Assembly (NCBI GenBank): GCA_015272515.1
Contig: JACYLN010000032.1
Coordinates: 1 to 53,402, forward strand
Length of the DNA: 53,402 nt
DNA from: Leptolyngbyaceae cyanobacterium C42_A2020_001
Lineage (GTDB): Bacteria; Cyanobacteriota; Cyanobacteriia; Leptolyngbyales; Leptolyngbyaceae
Reading direction: 5' to 3'
The notes below the pieces were generated by a model. The model did no database searches. It was not told the DNA's origin and saw nothing but the letters and a program-made list of their open reading frames with translations. The position numbers were made by a program, and so were the translations under genes. Numbering within the stretch: position 1 is the first letter of the stretch; the number at the start of each line of letters is the position of its first letter. This document shows positions 7,953-16,697 of this stretch, one piece after another.

Positions 7953-8819
7953 ATGACTGGTAACATTTCACCAATCTCACAGGCAGATCTTGCCCAAAGA
8001 CGGCAACGGTTGCGCCGTCAACGGCGAGTCAGGTTTCTTCAAACAGCTTGGCGACTGCTGGCGGTTGGTGGGTTAGCAGGCGGTTTGGTATGGGTTACAA
8101 CCTTACCAGTTTGGCTCATTCGTGAACCTGGGCAGATCAAGGTGGAGGGGAATCGCTTTCTTCCTGAGCAAACCGTCCGGGCTTTGGTGCCGATTACCTA
8201 TCCTCAATCTCTGTTGCGATTGGAACCACAGGCGATCGCGCAACATCTCCAGGCAAAAGCGCCAATTTCTGAAGTCATGGTTAGTCGGCAGTTATTTCCC
8301 CCCGGATTAACTGTTCGCATCCAAGAACGGCTTCCCGTTGCAGTCACCCTGCTTACCTCTGCTGACGCTCAATTGCTCACTCAAAAACCTCTGAAAGATC
8401 GAGCCGGGGCTGCAAGAATTGGCTTACTAGACGAAAGCGGTGTCCCAATTCCTTACGAAAACTACACCCTGCTACAACCCACCGTAAAACTGCCGAGCCT
8501 TAGAGTAATTGGAGGTCAAGAGTATTATCGTCCCTATTGGTCCAAGCTATATCGAGAAATTAGTCGCAGTCCTGTAAAAATTGCTGAGATTGATTTTCAA
8601 AATCCTGCTAACCTTGTGCTGAAAACAGAGTTAGGAACTGTCCATCTAGGATCCTACGGCCCTCGCTTTCCTGAACAAGTGAAAACGCTTGATCGGATGC
8701 GAAAACTTCCTAATCAGATTAATCTGAATCAGATCGCTTACATCGATCTGAGAAACCCTGTCTCTCCAGTTGTTCAGATTAACGCTTCAAAAGAGGTTAC
8801 AAAAGCAAACGTTCCATGA
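7953..8819 (+). CDS. ftsQ: Cell division protein FtsQ/DivIB
   Basis: Bitopic divisome protein that links early and late cell-division proteins. The N-terminal ~33 residues are cytoplasmic and very basic (RRQRLRRQRRVRF). One transmembrane helix (~36-54) follows, then a POTRA domain starting at IKVEGNRFLPEQTV (~62-130, ending in QERLPVAV), and a beta-rich C-terminal domain to residue 288. Length and layout fit cyanobacterial FtsQ. It lies directly upstream of ftsZ on the same strand with a 208-nt gap, the usual cyanobacterial arrangement. The ATG at 7953 has no strong Shine-Dalgarno sequence but suits the basic N-terminus. Confidence 0.9.
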   Translation: MTGNISPISQADLAQRRQRLRRQRRVRFLQTAWRLLAVGGLAGGLVWVTTLPVWLIREPGQIKVEGNRFLPEQTVRALVPITYPQSLLRLEPQAIAQHLQAKAPISEVMVSRQLFPPGLTVRIQERLPVAVTLLTSADAQLLTQKPLKDRAGAARIGLLDESGVPIPYENYTLLQPTVKLPSLRVIGGQEYYRPYWSKLYREISRSPVKIAEIDFQNPANLVLKTELGTVHLGSYGPRFPEQVKTLDRMRKLPNQINLNQIAYIDLRNPVSPVVQINASKEVTKANVP

Positions 8820-9027
8820 TTTTGGAGTTAACGATGATGACAAACTGTTGATAAGCGAATTCGACTAATTCCTTGTCCTATCGGTTCTTCAACCCCTTCT
8901 TCCGATTCTTCTCAAGATTGGTTTTTTAAACGACTTCCCTTATAGTTGATCAAAGTCGTTCAGCCAGGAAGATTGTTGAAGTAAATCCTTTTCAGATGAT
9001 ACTTATAGCTAGTTGCCTATTATTCCA

Positions 9028-10296
9028 ATGACACTTAATAACGGCTTAGGAAATGCTCACGAAAACTCCAACCCAGAAGGACATTCGCACTCTACCCTGG
9101 CAACCGACTCCTCCAATTCGTTCAACAACCATCCCGTTATGAACCAGCCCATCAATGCAATGGAACGAAACGAGGAAGACGTGAGGAGCAATAACATCGT
9201 GCCAGGCAGTGTAGCGAAGATTAAAGTAATTGGCGTTGGCGGCGGCGGCGGGAATGCTGTGAATCGAATGATTGCCAGCGACGTGAGCGGCGTGGAGTTT
9301 TGGTCGATTAATACAGATGCCCAAGCCTTAGAAGGGTCGGATGCACCAAAGCGGTTGCAAGTGGGGCAAAAGCTAACTCGTGGGTTAGGAGCAGGCGGTA
9401 ATCCAGCTATTGGGCAAAAAGCGGCTGAGGAATCACGAGATGAAATTGCAACCGCACTGGAAGGCGCGGATCTCGTTTTTATCACGGCTGGTATGGGTGG
9501 TGGAACTGGAACAGGTGCAGCACCGATCGTGGCAGAAGTTGCAAAGGAGTTAGGTGCTCTCACGATTGGAATTGTGACTCGCCCATTTACCTTTGAGGGG
9601 CGGCGACGTGCCAGTCAGGCAGCAGAAGGGATTGAAGCGCTGCAAAGCCGAGTTGATACGCTGATCATGATTCCCAACGACAAGTTGCTGTCCGTTATCT
9701 CAGAGCAAACCCCTGTTCAGGAAGCGTTTCGCTCAGCCGACGACATTTTGCGTCAGGGCGTACAGGGTATCTCAGATATTATTACGATTCGTGGATTAGT
9801 CAACGTTGACTTTGCCGACGTTCGAGCAGTAATGGCAGATGCGGGTTCTGCCCTGATGGGAATCGGAGTTGGCACTGGTAAATCCAGAGCGCGAGAAGCG
9901 GCAGTAGCATCCATTTCCTCGCCATTGCTGGAATCTTCGATTGATGGAGCAAGAGGGGTTGTCTTCAATATTACGGGCGGATCAGATCTCACCTTGCATG
10001 AAGTGAATGCTGCGGCAGAGATTATCTATGAGGTTGTTGATCCGAATGCCAATATTATTTTTGGTGCCGTGATCGATGAGCGATTACAGGGTGAGATCCG
10101 AATTACGGTCATCGCAACAGGTTTTACTGGAGAAGTACAGCCGCAGCCGCAGCAAATCACGAAGCCTTCAACGTTAAAACGTCCGCCTGTATCGAGTAGT
10201 GGAACAGTAACACCGCCGCCGCAATCTCCAGCGAGACCCAGAGGTGACGTGTTGGATATTCCTGACTTCCTGCGTAACCGTCGTCCTCCGCGCTAG
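9028..10296 (+). CDS. ftsZ: Cell division GTPase FtsZ
   Basis: Tubulin-like GTPase that forms the division ring. The sequence shows [17 protein letters not shown] near the start of the GTPase domain, the tubulin signature [10 protein letters not shown] (near residue 160), the T7 loop region [11 protein letters not shown], and a C-terminal tail ending in [13 protein letters not shown], the conserved peptide that binds division partners. An N-terminal extension of about 60 residues precedes the GTPase domain, as in many cyanobacteria. The ATG at 9028 is preferred over an in-frame TTG at 9013, giving 422 aa. Its stop TAG overlaps the stop of the convergent hydrolase gene within a single CTAG. 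Confidence 0.98.
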   Translation: MTLNNGLGNAHENSNPEGHSHSTLATDSSNSFNNHPVMNQPINAMERNEEDVRSNNIVPGSVAKIKVIGVGGGGGNAVNRMIASDVSGVEFWSINTDAQALEGSDAPKRLQVGQKLTRGLGAGGNPAIGQKAAEESRDEIATALEGADLVFITAGMGGGTGTGAAPIVAEVAKELGALTIGIVTRPFTFEGRRRASQAAEGIEALQSRVDTLIMIPNDKLLSVISEQTPVQEAFRSADDILRQGVQGISDIITIRGLVNVDFADVRAVMADAGSALMGIGVGTGKSRAREAAVASISSPLLESSIDGARGVVFNITGGSDLTLHEVNAAAEIIYEVVDPNANIIFGAVIDERLQGEIRITVIATGFTGEVQPQPQQITKPSTLKRPPVSSSGTVTPPPQSPARPRGDVLDIPDFLRNRRPPR

Positions 10297-11054
10297 TTGA
10301 TTTCTACAGCTTCACCAGGGTTGGGAACAATTAGCTTTGTTTCAGCGTGAGATGCTGTCAAGCGATCGCGGAATTCTTCCACGCTGCCAACTGATTTAAT
10401 CAGCATTGGTAAGATTCCGTGGGTGCGAATATCGCCGCGAGTGGTAGGCAAAAACACCTTTGGGTGTAAGGTTTGTACCAATTCGATCGCTTGCTCTGGT
10501 CCCATAATGACTTGCCCCAACAACGGAAAATTTTGCCCAATCACGGGCGCGATCGCCACATCCACTTGTCCAATCCGGTGAGCCTCCTGGACTGGGAAGG
10601 AGTGTGGTTCGTAATAGAGCGTCTTGCCGGTAGCACAATCTGTCAGCAATACGCCATTTTCCACCTGTCCGGGTTGAATTTCGGCTCCCACTACCGCTTG
10701 GATTTTCAGGTGATCGAGCGTAATTTCTTGCCAGTGGGATAACGCTGTTACCTGTTGAAATCCTAGCTGATTCACAATTTTGGCAGCCGTGGGAGACGCA
10801 ATCACCGGAATGGCGCGATCGAGCTGTTTTAACGTTGGCACATGGCAATGGTCATCCACTCCTTGCGACAGCAGAATCAAATCAACTGGGGGGAGCGTCT
10901 CCGGCGTGAAAGCAGGTAGAGCTTTGTGATATGCCGTAAACAACCAGGGTTGACCGTAAAACACCATCGGATCCACCAGCCAGGGATCGACCAAAATCGT
11001 TTTTCCGGCGAGTTGAAAAATCCAACTGTTGAGGTCGATCCACGTAAGTTTCAT
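10293..11054 (-). CDS. Metallo-beta-lactamase-fold hydrolase (UlaG-like), function unknown
   Basis: A 253-aa protein with the MBL-fold layout of UlaG-like proteins: [13 protein letters not shown], then [24 protein letters not shown] in place of the metal motif, and a late [11 protein letters not shown] segment. The canonical HxHxDH is changed to QGVDDHCH, so the first two metal-binding histidines are absent. From memory, cyanobacterial and plant relatives share this variant (SQGxDDHxH), so it is a subfamily trait rather than decay. The substrate is unknown. The gene converges on ftsZ and shares its CTAG stop. Confidence 0.7.
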   Translation of the reverse strand: MKLTWIDLNSWIFQLAGKTILVDPWLVDPMVFYGQPWLFTAYHKALPAFTPETLPPVDLILLSQGVDDHCHVPTLKQLDRAIPVIASPTAAKIVNQLGFQQVTALSHWQEITLDHLKIQAVVGAEIQPGQVENGVLLTDCATGKTLYYEPHSFPVQEAHRIGQVDVAIAPVIGQNFPLLGQVIMGPEQAIELVQTLHPKVFLPTTRGDIRTHGILPMLIKSVGSVEEFRDRLTASHAETKLIVPNPGEAVEIN

Positions 11055-11114
11055 GATTACTGAAATATTTCTTAATGCTTTCCTTTCATGATACAGATTT
11101 TAAAGCAGGCAAGA

Positions 11115-11275
11115 GTCAGAAGGTAAGAGGGTGAGTGAGTGGGCGAGGAGAGCAGTAGATGAGTGAAATTTTATCCACTGCTCTCCCTACCGACCCATCA
11201 CCCATTCCATTACTGCTTTTTTCCCCTCACTTTCTCACTCCCTTACCCTCCTATCCACCCTTCCCTATCCCCTAC
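11115..11275. repeat. Purine-rich/pyrimidine-rich intergenic hairpin region before thiD
   Basis: The left half of the plus strand is rich in GAGTGAG-type sequence and the right half in CTCCCTACC and CTCACTCCC-type sequence, so the region can fold back on itself. A perfect 9-bp inverted repeat, GAGAGCAGT (11148-11156) with ACTGCTCTC (11177-11185), forms the centre. A region of the same style lies at 38598-38775 before serS. The thiD reading frame is open upstream through much of this region, but the proline-rich translation is not thiD-like. Confidence 0.5.
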
Positions 11276-11282
11276 TACCTTC

Positions 11283-12092
11283 ATGTCCAGTTCTCCTTCC
11301 ATTCCTATTGCCATGACGATCGCCGGTTCTGATAGCGGCGGTGGTGCAGGCATTCAAGCAGATTTGCGAACGTTTGCCTTCCACAAAGTGCATGGCACCA
11401 GCACGTTGACGTGTGTAACGGCGCAAAATACGTTAGGTGTGACACGAGTAGATGCGTTGCCAGCGGTGGCAGTGGCAGCACAGATGGAAGCGGTGGTAAC
11501 TGATATTGGCGTACAGGCAACGAAGACGGGAATGCTGCTAAATCCAGAGATTATTGCAATGGTTGCCCAAAAAGTGGGTGAGTTTGGGCTACAGCCATTG
11601 GTGGTGGACCCGGTGATGGTATCGCGAACGGGAGCACAATTAATCGCGGATGAAGCGATCGCGACTCTGCGAACATTGCTCATTCCCCAAGCGACTGTGC
11701 TAACTCCCAATCGTTATGAAGCTCAAATATTGGCAGGCATGGAGATTCAATCTCTCGATGCCATGCAAGCCGCCGCCCAACGCATTTATCAATTAGGGGC
11801 AAAAGCGGTGTTGGTAAAAGGGGGTGGAATGTCGGGATCACTCCACGCTGTGGATGTGTGGTTTGATGGGCAACAGCTAGAAGTGCTGCAAACGCAAGCC
11901 ATAGACACAACTCATACTCACGGCACTGGCTGTACGCTTTCGGCAGCGATCGCCGCGAATTTAGCACTGGGGCTTGATCCCCTCTCTGCTACTCAAGCAG
12001 CCAAAGTGTATGTTACCAACGCCCTAAAACACGCGCTGGCAATAGGAAAAGGACAAGGACCGGTTGGCCATTTCTTCCCCTTGCTGGGTTAA
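11283..12092 (+). CDS. thiD: Hydroxymethylpyrimidine/phosphomethylpyrimidine kinase
   Basis: Thiamine-pathway kinase that phosphorylates HMP and HMP-phosphate. The protein begins MSSSPSIPIAMTIAGSDSGGGAGIQADLRTF with the family's substrate and phosphate loop (AGSDSGGGAG), continues with VVDPVMVSRTGAQL, VLTPNRYEA and VLVKGG, and ends with the ATP/anion-hole motif THGTGCTLSAAIAANL. The start at ATG 11283 gives 269 aa, typical for ThiD; an earlier start at 11163 would add 40 low-complexity residues encoded by the repeat region. I see no TPP riboswitch upstream and no other thi genes nearby. Confidence 0.93.
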   Translation: MSSSPSIPIAMTIAGSDSGGGAGIQADLRTFAFHKVHGTSTLTCVTAQNTLGVTRVDALPAVAVAAQMEAVVTDIGVQATKTGMLLNPEIIAMVAQKVGEFGLQPLVVDPVMVSRTGAQLIADEAIATLRTLLIPQATVLTPNRYEAQILAGMEIQSLDAMQAAAQRIYQLGAKAVLVKGGGMSGSLHAVDVWFDGQQLEVLQTQAIDTTHTHGTGCTLSAAIAANLALGLDPLSATQAAKVYVTNALKHALAIGKGQGPVGHFFPLLG

Positions 12093-12099
12093 GTTGGGT

Positions 12100-12516
12100 T
12101 CACTCCTTCCAGGTCGATTCCCAATCCGAGCATTTTTCTTCCTCGCAACCATAAGGATGCATCCCACAAACCAACATTACGCCGTTGTAAGACTGCCCAT
12201 GATAATGGCGACACCCAACACAGGCAGGATGGTCGTTGATGAGTGGCTCAACCGTGTTTGCAACAGGTTGCATCGAGTCTCCCACAGTAACCTCAAATCC
12301 CAGGTAGGCTTCGATGATGGGGTCAAAGAATTCGTTGATGTGCTGTTCCAGATCAGGAGCGATCGCAGTTTCTACCTGCTCAATCAATTCTTCAGACGCT
12401 TCCACAAAAGCATCCATCATTTCCTCCACGTCCTTAGTGAACTCGGTGATTAACTGCTCAATCCCATCCACAATTGACTGCATCATCTCAGAAAACTCTC
12501 TTGCCCAACTTTCCAT
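12100..12516 (-). CDS. Conserved cyanobacterial protein with Cys-rich C-terminus
   Basis: A 138-aa protein beginning MESWAREFSEMM. The first ~80 residues are highly acidic and helical, probably a coiled coil (many Glu, with Ile, Met and Phe at regular spacing). The C-terminus carries CVGCRHYHGQ, a CGMHPYGC segment and a final KCSDWES, i.e. a cluster of four or five cysteines and two histidines that could bind a metal. I recognise this type as a cyanobacterial conserved hypothetical without known function. The longer reading frame (to 12639) adds a non-conserved-looking leader, and the ATG at 12516 is preferred. That ATG lies inside a 19-bp sequence shared with the rpsO upstream region. Confidence 0.65.
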   Translation of the reverse strand: MESWAREFSEMMQSIVDGIEQLITEFTKDVEEMMDAFVEASEELIEQVETAIAPDLEQHINEFFDPIIEAYLGFEVTVGDSMQPVANTVEPLINDHPACVGCRHYHGQSYNGVMLVCGMHPYGCEEEKCSDWESTWKE

Positions 12517-12658
12517 AGTCGTTTTGGGGAATACCCATGAATATTGATCTTTGCGAAAAACTGAATAGGAATAAATCGTCCCCCATGTTGTCTGTCCAAT
12601 GGGGATCGATTGTGAAGTCATCATAGAGCAAATGGACATCTGCTCAGGTTACAGAGGG

Positions 12659-13033
12659 TTACAACGACTCATTCTTGAGCCGTCGCAACTCTTCTTGGAG
12701 TTCCATCACCCGCCGCCGCATCTCATCCACATCGGGACTGCCTGTGGTTTGCTGAGTTGGCTCATCGTCTTCCAAAATCTCAATCTGACGCGGTTCCGAG
12801 GGTTTTGATGGTTCTGATGCTGGGGTGGTGGGCTGTTGCGCTTTATTCATCATGTCATCCACAAAGCGACGAGCTTCTTCAGTCGTCATCTCGCCCCGTT
12901 CTACCATCTCATCTGCCATTTTCTGAATCTGCCCACGCAACTCACCCAGCTTTTCAGTGGCTATCTCCCCTGCATAGGAGGCAAACCCTACACCCAGGTA
13001 CACAGCTTTTTGCACCAAATCTCCCAACCCCAT
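12659..13033 (-). CDS. Phasin-like helical protein, conserved in cyanobacteria
   Basis: A 124-aa protein beginning MGLGDLVQKAVYLGVGFASYAGE. The N-terminal half is amphipathic helix (to ~65, ending with EARRFVDDMM), in the style of polyhydroxyalkanoate-granule or phasin-related proteins. A Pro/Ser/Thr/Glu-rich linker follows, then a short C-terminal coiled coil (DEMRRRVMELQEELRRL). The ATG at 13033 has TTAGGAG about 8 nt upstream, so it is preferred over the TTG at 13051. The gene lies between an acidic hypothetical gene and the SRP RNA on the same strand. The role is unknown; phasin-like is my reading of the helix pattern only. Confidence 0.6.
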   Translation of the reverse strand: MGLGDLVQKAVYLGVGFASYAGEIATEKLGELRGQIQKMADEMVERGEMTTEEARRFVDDMMNKAQQPTTPASEPSKPSEPRQIEILEDDEPTQQTTGSPDVDEMRRRVMELQEELRRLKNESL

Positions 13034-13161
13034 ACGCTTGCTCCTAAACAATGGAATGATTCCAGCATACGCAGAAAGTCTGGGCTGTGCCTATGGGGGA
13101 TGAGGGCAAAAAACCGTCCGAGCGACCGAACCCCACGCAGCGAAAGGGTTTAAACGCAGGA

Positions 13162-13255
13162 GACCCGGAGTCCACGCCTATCACAAGCATCCCGTATTGC
13201 TGCTACCTTCCGGTCCTGACAAGGTTTGGGCGTTGCGATCGCATAGATCCGAGTC
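13162..13255 (-). ncRNA. ffs: Signal recognition particle RNA (small bacterial type)
   Basis: Read on the minus strand, the segment contains GTCAGGACCGGAAGGTAGCAG, the SRP RNA core with the GGAA tetraloop and the asymmetric loop that binds Ffh. The ends pair perfectly: GACTCGGA (5' end, plus-strand 13248-13255) with TCCGGGTC (3' end, plus-strand 13162-13169), counting one G-U pair. The resulting ~94 nt RNA matches the small SRP RNA of cyanobacteria. It acts with Ffh in co-translational membrane targeting. The reading frames crossing it are not genes. The exact transcript ends are inferred from the pairing. Confidence 0.92.
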
Positions 13256-13274
13256 AATGCCAGCATAACATCTT

Positions 13275-13541
13275 TTACTCCACCACGACTCGCCACTCAT
13301 AGAGTTTGTAGTGAACGCAACCGTTTGCAACTAATGGGTCTTGCGCCACGATCGCAGCGGCTTCGTCCATTGAAGTGGCTTCAAACAACAACATTCCACC
13401 CCCTCTACAGCCCCAATACCCCGTTTTTGCCCGGTGCCCTTTGGCAATTAATCCACGCACAAATTCTTTATGAGCTGGCACATATTGGTCAAAGATGGGT
13501 TTATCCACAATTCCTTCTTCGATTTTCACAAACCAGGGCAT
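13275..13541 (-). CDS. YciI family protein
   Basis: An 88-aa single-domain protein beginning MPWFVKIEEGIVDKP and containing YVPAHKEFVRGLIAKGH, GGGMLLFEATSMDEAAAIVAQDP and a final YKLYEWRVV. This is the YCII/YciI ferredoxin-like fold: the His in PAHKEF and the Asp in AQDP are the conserved pair. The biochemical role in cyanobacteria is unknown. It lies just upstream of the SRP RNA on the same strand. Length is normal for the family. Confidence 0.8.
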   Translation of the reverse strand: MPWFVKIEEGIVDKPIFDQYVPAHKEFVRGLIAKGHRAKTGYWGCRGGGMLLFEATSMDEAAAIVAQDPLVANGCVHYKLYEWRVVVE

Positions 13542-13635
13542 TGAAATGAGTCCTTATTGTACGGTTCCACGATTTCTATTCGTAGCTTATAGCGTTAGGG
13601 TAAGGTGCTTTATTTCTGTTAACTGGACTTAATTC

Positions 13636-14220
13636 ATGCCTTTAGAACCCGCCAAACAACGTTTCTTCATCGCACTTTTGCCGCCTCAACCAATTCAGGA
13701 TTATGCAAACGAAATCAAGCAGCATTTTGCCGATCGCTATAACAGTTGCGCGGCTCAAAAATCGCCTCCACACATCACTTTGCAACCACCGTTTGACTGG
13801 GCGGTTGATGAGCTTCCCGTTTTAGAACAACAGTTAAGTGAATTTGCCGCAGAATGGTCGCCAATTCCCATTACTTTGGAAGGATTTGCCACCTTTGCTC
13901 CGCGGGTTATCTTCATTAATGTGCATCCCACCTCCGAACTGCTGATGGTTCAGCAGCACTTAATGCTTTCTCTAGAAAGAAATTTGGGAATTACCGATGC
14001 TAGGTCAAAAAGCCGACCGTTTACACCTCATATGACGGTGGCATTTCGAGATTTAACCCGACAGAATTTTCAAAAGGCGTGGCAAGAGTTTGAAACGCGA
14101 TCGCTACATTTTGAGTTTCTAGCTTCGTTTCTCACATTATTGATTCATGATGGGCACCGCTGGAATTGTTACCGAGACTTTCCCCTGGCTGAAAGTAGCA
14201 GTCTTTCCCAGCAAGAGTAG
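13636..14220 (+). CDS. 2'-5' RNA ligase/cyclic phosphodiesterase-like protein
   Basis: A 194-aa member of the 2H phosphoesterase superfamily. The two catalytic HxTx motifs are visible as PHITLQPPF (about residues 46-54) and PHMTVAF (about 132-138), and the N-terminus KQRFFIALLPP is typical of LigT-like proteins. The natural substrate is not predictable; known relatives act on RNA 2'-3' cyclic phosphates or 2'-5' bonds. The gene stands alone between the divergent YciI gene and the NADH dehydrogenase gene. Confidence 0.8.
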   Translation: MPLEPAKQRFFIALLPPQPIQDYANEIKQHFADRYNSCAAQKSPPHITLQPPFDWAVDELPVLEQQLSEFAAEWSPIPITLEGFATFAPRVIFINVHPTSELLMVQQHLMLSLERNLGITDARSKSRPFTPHMTVAFRDLTRQNFQKAWQEFETRSLHFEFLASFLTLLIHDGHRWNCYRDFPLAESSSLSQQE

Positions 14221-14337
14221 CCACTGTTACTCAGAAAATCCGCGCCTCAAGCTAGCATGAAAACTTGTTAAAAGACGTTGTCAGCATTTATTAACCGTCT
14301 GTAGCAGTCAGAATTCGCCCAGAAGGAAGTAACACCC

Positions 14338-15696
14338 ATGTCGGACGCAGAAGCATCGCTCCATAAGGTCGTGATTGTTGGCGGTGGCTTTGGTGGGCTT
14401 TATGCCGCGAAAGAGTTAGGAAAGGTATCATCGGTGCAGGTTACATTGGTTGATCGGCGCAATTTTCACTTGTTTCAACCGCTTCTGTATCAAGTTGCAA
14501 CTGGTACACTGTCTCCGGCGGATATTTCTTCACCGTTGCGGGGCATTTTGAGCCGTAGCCGCAATACGACGGTGTTGATGGATGAGGTGGTGGATATTGA
14601 TCCCCAACAGCAAAAAGTGAAGATGCAGGGGCAAGAGTTAACCTATGACACGCTGATTTTGGCAACGGGGGTGAGCCATCACTACTTTGGCAATGATCAG
14701 TGGAAAACAACGGCACCTGGCTTAAAAACTGTGGAAGATGCACTGGAAATGCGACGACGCATTTTTATGGCGTTTGAGGCGGCTGAAAAAGAAACCGATC
14801 CTGCTAAGCGCCAAGCCTGGTTAACGTTTGTAATTGTGGGGGGCGGACCAACGGGGGTGGAACTGGCAGGCGCGATCGCGGAACTTGCCTTCAACACCCT
14901 CAAGCGCGATTTTCGCAACATCGACACCACGGAAGCCAAAATCATTTTGCTAGAAGGGATGGATCGAATTCTGCCTCCCTATGCACCAGAACTTTCAGCC
15001 AAAGCCGCAGAGGCTTTAACCCAGTTAGGAGTAACGGTACAAACTAAAACCCTCGTCACCAACATTCAAGACAATACCGTCACGGCTAAGCAAGGAGATC
15101 AAATTCAACAAATCCCAGCACGCACCATTCTCTGGGCAGCCGGAGTAAAAGCATCTGGCATTGGCAAAGTGCTGGCAGACCGAACTGGAGTTGCGCTAGA
15201 TCGGGTGGGTCGGGTGATGGTGGAACCCGATCTCAGCATCGCCGGGCATCCCAACATTTTTGTGATCGGTGATTTAGCCAACTACACTCACCAGGGCGAC
15301 AAACCACTGCCCGGTGTGGCTCCGGTGGCAATGCAAGAAGGGCAATTCGTTGCCAAACTGATCAAAGCGCGATCGCAAAACCAGCCAGACCCTACGTTTC
15401 ACTACAACGATGCTGGAAGTTTGGCCGTCATTGGGCAGAACAAAGCCGTTGCCGATCTTAATAAGGTGAAATTGTGGGGACCTGTTGCCTGGTTTGTGTG
15501 GGTGTTTGCCCACATTTTCTATTTGATTGAGTACGACAATAAGCTGATTGTGATGCTGCAATGGGGCTGGAACTACTTCACCCGTAACCGGGGAGCTAGA
15601 TTGATTACGGGCGAGGAGTCATTGGTGCAGGTTGAGATGGATGCGAATGGAGACTTTCGTACATCCAGCGATCGCAAGTCAACAGTGGAAGTCTAA
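14338..15696 (+). CDS. Type II NAD(P)H dehydrogenase
   Basis: A 452-aa flavoprotein of the NDH-2 family, which oxidises NAD(P)H and reduces quinone without pumping protons. The FAD motif VIVGGGFGGLYAAKEL starts near residue 12, the second dinucleotide motif VIVGGGPTGVELAGAIAEL near 163, and the FVIGDLANY segment binds FAD again. The C-terminal region (WFVWVFAHIFYLIEYDNK, then WGWNYFTRNRGARLI) is the membrane-associated part typical of the family. Cyanobacteria carry several paralogues (NdbA, NdbB, NdbC); I do not assign one. Its stop overlaps the stop of the convergent epimerase gene. Confidence 0.88.
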   Translation: MSDAEASLHKVVIVGGGFGGLYAAKELGKVSSVQVTLVDRRNFHLFQPLLYQVATGTLSPADISSPLRGILSRSRNTTVLMDEVVDIDPQQQKVKMQGQELTYDTLILATGVSHHYFGNDQWKTTAPGLKTVEDALEMRRRIFMAFEAAEKETDPAKRQAWLTFVIVGGGPTGVELAGAIAELAFNTLKRDFRNIDTTEAKIILLEGMDRILPPYAPELSAKAAEALTQLGVTVQTKTLVTNIQDNTVTAKQGDQIQQIPARTILWAAGVKASGIGKVLADRTGVALDRVGRVMVEPDLSIAGHPNIFVIGDLANYTHQGDKPLPGVAPVAMQEGQFVAKLIKARSQNQPDPTFHYNDAGSLAVIGQNKAVADLNKVKLWGPVAWFVWVFAHIFYLIEYDNKLIVMLQWGWNYFTRNRGARLITGEESLVQVEMDANGDFRTSSDRKSTVEV

Positions 15697-16697
15697 GGTC
15701 GGTAATATTCTTGATACCAATCGATAAAGTGCTGAATACCTTCCTCAATTGGGGTTGAAGGCGTAAACTCGATGTCGCGAGTCAGATCTGCCACATCGGC
15801 GTAGGTTGCTACCACTTCTCCAGGCTGCATCGGTCGCAGATCTAGCCTGGCTTCTTTTCCTAGTGCTTTCTCAATTAGTTGAATAAAGGTCATTAGTTCA
15901 ACCGGATTGTGATTGCCAATGTTGTAGACCCGAAACAGGGCGTTGCTGTTCAGCCTTTCCCCATCGGGGGCTTCTGCCAAAGTTGTTTGAGGCGGTTGAT
16001 GCAAGGTTCGCACTACACCTTCAATAATGTCGTCAATGTAGGTAAAGTCGCGCTGCATTTTGCCATAGTTATAAACTTCGATCGCCTGCCCTGCCAAAAT
16101 CGCTTTGGCAAACTTGAAATACGCCATATCCGGTCGGCCCCAGGGACCGTAGACCGTGAAGAAGCGCAGTCCGGTCATGGGGATCTGGTAAAGGTGGCTG
16201 TAGGTGTGGGCGATCAGTTCGTTGGCTTTTTTGGTGGCAGCGTAGAGGGAAACTGGAAAATCGGTGCGATCGCTGACGGCAAAGGGCACTTTCGTATTGG
16301 CTCCATACACCGAACTGGAGGAGGCAAATACCAGATGCTGAATTGATTGCTGACGACAGCCTTCCAGTAAATTGACAAAACCTGTGACGTTACCATCAAT
16401 GTAAGACCAGGGATTTTGCAAGGAGTACCGTACCCCTGCCTGCGCTGCTAAATTCACCACATAATCAAAGGTTTGCTCCTGGAACAACTGCGCCATCCCA
16501 GTGCGATCGCTCAGATCCAGATATTGAAAGGTAAACCCAGGCTGAGACTGGAGCTGTGCGAGGCGATCCTTCTTGAGCGATACCTCATAGTACTCACTCA
16601 AATTGTCAATACCATAGACCTCAAAGCCGTCTGCCAACAGCCGCTCCGCCAGATGGTAACCAATAAATCCTGCAACCCCCGTCACCAAAACCTTCAT
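15693..16697 (-). CDS. NAD-dependent epimerase, UDP-glucuronate 4-epimerase-like
   Basis: A 334-aa extended short-chain dehydrogenase/reductase. It has the Rossmann motif TGVAGFIGYHLAERLL near residue 8, NLAAQAGVRYS, the serine-rich FASSSSVYG strand, the catalytic YAATKK (YxxxK), and FFTVYGPWGRPDMA. These features, including AQAGVRYS and the RPDMA segment, are those of UDP-glucuronate 4-epimerases that make UDP-galacturonate for polysaccharides. The ATG at 16697 has GGAG upstream and starts right at the Rossmann strand; the frame's earlier ATG adds only 7 residues. It converges on the NDH-2 gene, and no other sugar genes are adjacent. Confidence 0.85.
   Translation of the reverse strand: MKVLVTGVAGFIGYHLAERLLADGFEVYGIDNLSEYYEVSLKKDRLAQLQSQPGFTFQYLDLSDRTGMAQLFQEQTFDYVVNLAAQAGVRYSLQNPWSYIDGNVTGFVNLLEGCRQQSIQHLVFASSSSVYGANTKVPFAVSDRTDFPVSLYAATKKANELIAHTYSHLYQIPMTGLRFFTVYGPWGRPDMAYFKFAKAILAGQAIEVYNYGKMQRDFTYIDDIIEGVVRTLHQPPQTTLAEAPDGERLNSNALFRVYNIGNHNPVELMTFIQLIEKALGKEARLDLRPMQPGEVVATYADVADLTRDIEFTPSTPIEEGIQHFIDWYQEYYRP

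Noticed and set aside
9057-9563. Minus-strand frame of 168 codons opposite ftsZ
   Set aside because: FtsZ is unambiguous in this stretch; the antisense product is Pro/Thr/Ala-rich with no family pattern.
11055-11282. TPP riboswitch before thiD
   Set aside because: No conserved CTGAGA or thi-box-like core; the region is a simple purine/pyrimidine hairpin.
13057-13302. Small proteins encoded across 13.06-13.30 kb
   Set aside because: The region is the SRP RNA gene and its flanks; the reading frames show no protein family.
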